Part shown: positions 58,826 to 64,000 of the stretch, in pieces
Layout: every line of letters begins with the position of its first letter
How positions within the stretch are numbered: the stretch's first letter is position 1
Assembly (NCBI GenBank): GCA_013399875.1
Contig: VXAZ01003477.1
Coordinates: 97,755-161,754, forward strand
Direction: 5' to 3'
DNA from: Gymnorhina tibicen
Taxonomy: Eukaryota; Chordata; Aves; Passeriformes; Artamidae
Length of the DNA stretch: 64,000 bases
Position numbers and translations under genes: made by a program
Notes under the pieces: model-generated
Told to the model about the DNA's origin: nothing
Databases searched by the model: none
What the model saw: only the letters and a program-made list of their open reading frames with translations

Positions 58826-61800
58826 ATGAGATAATCTTTTGTAAGATGAAAACTTGTAAACATCCAAAAATTCAAGGGGTACTGGCAGTTTGAATCACAG
58901 TCTGTCTCTGCATTCAGAAAACTGTAAAATGATTGCTACTCTCACAGCAATGTAGCAACTCTAAAACCTGTAGTGTAGTTGAAAACCAATTCATGGAGTG
59001 AGCTGATTCTGTTTTTGAGAGAAAAACTTTCTAAAGGTACTTTTCTCAAAAGCTCTATGTACAAGAAGGCATTTCAGGTGGCTCTTGACAATAGAAGACA
59101 GAAAATGTGTTGTGCTTCCTAATTCACAAGAATACCTTTTGGTTTTGTATGTTCTTCTCTGCTGACTTAAAAGAACAGCTACGTGTTCCCATATCCAGCA
59201 TTGCCCTTTGCTAAATAATAGTTATGGTATTTTCTTTTTTCATTCTGAGTAAATTTCATTTTTTAAATGCAGGTAAGTTAAATGTATAGTTTTGGGTCCT
59301 GTTTGATGTGACCACTTTGTCAATGGTACTTCGATAGGGAAGAGATAAGCTGCTTTGATATTAAATAAACACACTGTCAGGGTGTGAAAGGCTTCCTCCC
59401 CTGTGTTGTGCTTTTGTGAGTTGGAATTATCGTGCAGTACAGCTCAGGTGTGCTGCAGGGTCACCATTGAGCACCACTGCCCTTCCCTACTACTGTCCTA
59501 CTGAGGTGCACCTTGTGTAGCTTTACAAAACAGATAAAGCTTTAATGATTGTTGTTATTACAGTGAAATCCAGTCTGGAGAAATTTGACAAGTTGTTTTT
59601 ATAAACACTGTACACACTGGAGGTTTCCTTGAGATGTAGATATATCCATTTTTAAAACAGACTTACAGTTTGGGGATAATTTCTCCTGCATTAACTCAGA
59701 CTTGGTAAAAACAAGAAACCAAAGATACACTTGGGTTTGTGATATCTGAGTCAGTGCATGGAGCAATTTTGCATATGGGTAGTATTTTAACGATATGACA
59801 CAAAAGATAAACCTTTTTGAAATTAACTAATAGAAGGAGTAATTTGCTCAGGAGACTGGGTGAGTGAAAGGAAACCAGAACCATAACTCTATTCACCAGT
59901 GGAATTGTTTACTTACTTGAAGCTGCAAACAAGATATGGCTTAATAATTTCTGTATTTTCTTGCTTTCATTAAAAGGGAAGAAAGACAGTGTGAAGTGAA
60001 ACTCTTAATACATCTTTTCCCAGGCTCAGGAATATCAATCACTGTTTTAAGTTTTAGGTCTTCCTACAGAGCTGATGAGGGACAATGAAGAACAATCTGA
60101 AGGATAAGACGGATTCTGAACACAGAATACACAGGTATCTAGGACAGATCTGTGTGCTCCTCATGCCTGTGCCTAGAGCACCACATAGAATTTTTCTATC
60201 CTTTTCAGTTTACATCTTTCTCATCACAACAATATCTCAACAATACGATAAAGGTCTCAGCTTCACCCTCCTTGTAATTTTTCTTTTTCTTATTTAATCT
60301 AGTGTATAGGTGGGGATTTCTTGCAGATCATGCTACAGGATACAATCTGAGCACTCAGTCTTCTGCCTAAGAAGTAAGGGCTTTATCTCAGTGAAACAGG
60401 ACAGTATTTTAAGAACATTATGAGAAGGCTTGCTTCAGGCTTATTTTTAACAGAAGTTTTCTGTGTCATAACATTTGACACATTACAAACTACTATCCCT
60501 CATTTATCTTAACAGTGTGTCTAGATCAGATAGCTGAAGATCTAGTGAATAAATCCAGAAGCATGTGGGTTCTTGAGGCTTTCTAAAAATCATTTACTAA
60601 ATAGTATCATGTCTGCAAATCAAAATTGCTAGTCTAAAAGTCATACTGAACAGGACACAAGACCTAAAATGTGCATCAGACGACCACAAATGTATTACCC
60701 ATATTCAGCATGAATACTTAAAAAGGAGGGAAAATGGGCTTTTCACAGAGGAAAATTTTCAAGCTCATGTGTATTGAGAACAAGAGCTACTGCCTGAGCC
60801 CTGGTTGCCTGTAGTGTCCTGTCCTGCAGGACCAGGCTTAGTGGAACGAGGAACAGATAACTGCGTGCACACTCTTCAGCTCCTGCAAAATGAATTAGTT
60901 TTGCTTAATTCAGCTGGACTAACTTTTAACTAAACTAAACCACACCAAGACTACTGACTTCATCAGAGCCCTTTTCTTGTCCATACCATGTAGTAAAACA
61001 TCTTAGCTTTTCCCTTTCTTTCAGCTACTAACAAATGAGTTGCTTTGGATACAGCTCTGCATTCATCATTGACCCCCTGATACAAAGCAGGGAGACATGA
61101 CTGGTGCCTCTGCCTTATCCTGTCCAATGCTCCAAGAGAGCCTGCAGCTGGAGTGGCATGGTCTAGAGAGAGGGAAGGATGACAGCAGTTACCATACTTT
61201 CATCCTGGCTACCACTGATCTCAGCTTCTCAACAATTTAGAGCATGAGAAGATGTATTTTGCTAGCAAAGACATAATAGGTAATTAAAGAGTGTGTGGAA
61301 AGCAGATGTTTTCAGTATTCCCCCCACCAGGTTTATTTAATATGCAGACTAATTGAGAGCATCTTCTGATATCAGCTCCAGGGAAATATATTTCCTTTGT
61401 TTGAAAATAGGTCAGTAGGAAACCTGACACTTCCTTGGCTACCTGATTGCTATCTTTGCAAGTCCAGGCTAGAATATAATCTGGAAAGGAGAATTAAAAA
61501 GGGTCAAAGGGACTAGAAGACCTTATTGTGCTAAATTCATTCACTGCTCTTTTTTTTCCTCCTAAGAACAAAAAAAATTCTCAGGCTTTTCAGCCACAGT
61601 GTTATAAGCATCTGATTAATTTCTTGTGTAATCCAGAGCAGAGAGGGGAAGTAGTTGGTTGGAGAGGATGGTTTCTTACTGATGGGGAAGATCCTGTGAG
61701 GTGTGGCCTCAATGGCAGTTTCAGATGTGATGGAGCAGACTTTCCTATTGTTTCTGAGTTGAAAAAGTCATTGGAAAGCAGCTCATGCTTCTCTTCCTGT

Positions 61801-64000
61801 TTTTGTTCACTTCATCCAACTGCACCAGTGAGAAACCCTGTAATAACATGAATGAGTCATTTCTTAAGTTGCTTAATATTTGTTTTGAAATTCTGACACA
61901 GATTTGAGCACCTGACTTGTCCTTCTTCTATGATGACTTGGTTTTAAAATCAGTTGTGGAATTGTTGAACACTTGATTAAAGGAGATACAGCAGGTGCCA
62001 GCTCTGATCAAGCAGAGACATGCTTCTGTGTGTTTGAGAGCAGAGTTAGTCTCTGGAATGACTCAAGGATTTTTTGTGTGTGGTACAGTTATTCTCTGTC
62101 TGGAGCGCCAAAAATATTTTTGTGTTCCTGAGGCACACATAGGGACAGCATCTATGCATACAAACAAGCAGGGAACTTGTTTTTGTACCCTGCCACTGAG
62201 TCTCAGCCAGGGAGACCATCCAAGGTGGAGAGATGGGAACAGGAGGAAGAGAAAAGTTCAGAGGCCCTATCAATCAGGATTTTTTCCAGTGTGCATGCTC
62301 CAGCTCAGGGTATTAGAAAAGAGCTTTGGAAAATCTCATTGCCTGCACACATGAATGTCACAGGGTGAAACAGATTGTTTTAACTATTTTTTTTTTGGCA
62401 TGTAAAAAGCCAAACTCCTCCTCGCCTCTTGTAGAAGAAAAGAACATTGCTCATTAGTGTATGTAGGTGCTGGTTTTGGTTTTTTTTTTTCACTTTCTAT
62501 GAGTCAGTGAAAACATAAAGGCATCAAGAATGAATAAATAAACAAACAAAAGCAAAAAACTTAATTCTTAATTCCAAGTGGCAATCTGTGACTTTTATTT
62601 TGGGAATCTCACTTGTCTCTACAGAGAGATTCCAAGGGTCCAAACTGCTCCTGCTCCACCTTTCAGTAGGTCTCTCTCACTGTAACTTGTGATGAGTTAA
62701 CCTACTGTGTCCCCAGAGGATCTCTCTGTTACTGCCTCAGGAAAACTGTCACTAGTTCCTCGGTGGTAAACCCTTAGCTGGCCTGTGTGTGGCATGCATG
62801 GCATGGTGAGTGACGGCTTGGCAGAGGCTGGCCATGGCTGAGACATCTGAGGAAGCTGGTGAGGCTTTTGTTCAGGGATATATCAAATCATGAAGGCAAT
62901 GTACCAGGCAGAGACATCTGTTTGCTATCTCTTTTGAAATGAATGCTGGGAGGAATCAACAAGCAGAGACGCTGGTTCATCAGGCTGATAGGGGTCAGGG
63001 TGTGAAAGGGCACCTAAATCATGCATGGATTGATGGACAAATTAACGAAAAAGAATTCCCCCGAGGACTGGTTAATGCACAGTGACTGTGTCAGGTTTGG
63101 GAGGTCTGTGATCTGAAAAAGGTGAGAGGCTGCAAGGAGGGCATTAAAGGGAAGAGTCAGAGATGCCTGTCTTCCACAGCTGGAAGAGCTTATGTGGCCA
63201 TAGGCCACATAGAGCTTCTGGCCACAGGCAGGAGGGACCTTCAGTCCAGTCCAGAAGAGCTGTTCCTATTTATATTTATGCAAAAGTACAAAAACTATCT
63301 TGAAATAATAAGCCATAAGAAGAGTAGAGTGTTACTTCGAATAACGTCCTAGGAATATTTTGGAAGATGACAAAAATGACAGGGGATCTTGATTTTCCCA
63401 ATGCTTTTTTAAAATACTGTTCTCTGCTCACTCATCTAAAATGTTTCCAACATGTCCATGTGTAGACAGGGATATTGACATTTCTGGGAACAATGGGGTG
63501 TGTCCATTATGAATGCGTGACTTCCCCCTTTGTCATGGGGAAACGTTTTAACTCAGAATTTTTGTATGGGTTCTTAGCGTAAGTCATACATTATTTTTTA
63601 AGATTTCTGTGAGGTAGAAGGAAATTACAAAGTGTAGGTGGAATGGCTTCCAGAGGCAGCCTCTGTCTTGCAAGAAGCCTTCCCTACACATGTTTTAGTA
63701 TTTGTGACTCACATTGGAGTGTGATACTAATTGTTAGTGCCAATGCTTTCATGAGAGCCCACTAATTCAGTGTGGCTTCATGTTTGGGTCCTCAGATGAG
63801 AATGTCATTGGGAACTTCCTCTAATTAAGTCCCACTAGATTCAGTGGGTGTTAAGAGTCGCACTACATAAACATGTGAGTCTCACTGGCTGTTCTGCATT
63901 TTAGTGAATATCTTCATTTGTGCTCTCTGTTCTGTCCTGAAGACAAACAAAGATGTCTAGAGGACTTTATTTGCCCTCACACACGCCTCTGCTATGGAAT
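58826..64000. other. Intergenic, no gene seen
   Basis: AT-rich to the end of the window, with scattered frames up to 119 codons (61995-62354) that resemble nothing known. No further repeats were identified with confidence. Confidence 0.55.

Noticed and set aside
1..64000. CRISPR arrays, prokaryotic operons or other microbial systems
   Set aside because: The DNA is vertebrate nuclear sequence with spliced exons and avian repeats; no such structures are present.

Overview
This is vertebrate nuclear DNA, almost certainly from a songbird. The evidence is CR1 LINE fragments with the avian 3' tail, a tRNA-Ile-derived SINE with a CR1-like tail (the TguSINE1 design), and several LTRs whose wording I recognise from passerine genomes. 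The only protein-coding gene I can support is ZFAND5 (A20/AN1 zinc-finger protein), on the minus strand. Its five coding exons join in frame into a 211-residue protein. In birds this locus is expected on the Z chromosome, near GDA and TMC1; that is synteny knowledge, not something seen here.

Layout. From 1 to about 3.8 kb lie sequence downstream of ZFAND5 and its 3' UTR. From 3.1 to 14.4 kb lie the coding exons, read right to left; the 8.9-kb fourth intron holds a CR1 fragment and two LTRs, all on the opposite strand to the gene. From 16.0 to 17.85 kb is a CpG island with a TATA-type first exon, two further candidate first-exon donors, AP-1-like sites, a G-quadruplex motif, a GGA repeat and a 21-N assembly gap. 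From 17.9 to 64 kb I see no convincing gene. That flank holds at least six LTR-type insertions, two CR1 tails, one SINE, a minisatellite and simple repeats in otherwise featureless AT-rich DNA.

The most consequential observation concerns the assembly. Two single-N joins at 3043 and 3647 leave about 733 bp of overlapping contig ends unmerged. The last coding exon of ZFAND5 therefore appears twice and part of the previous exon twice. An annotation pipeline would probably report a duplicated or disrupted gene.

I looked for a new biological system and found none I can defend. The long open frames in the CpG island, the LTRs and the minisatellite are by-products of base composition or repeats. 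No database searches were run. Repeat family names are from recognition and boundaries are approximate unless stated.
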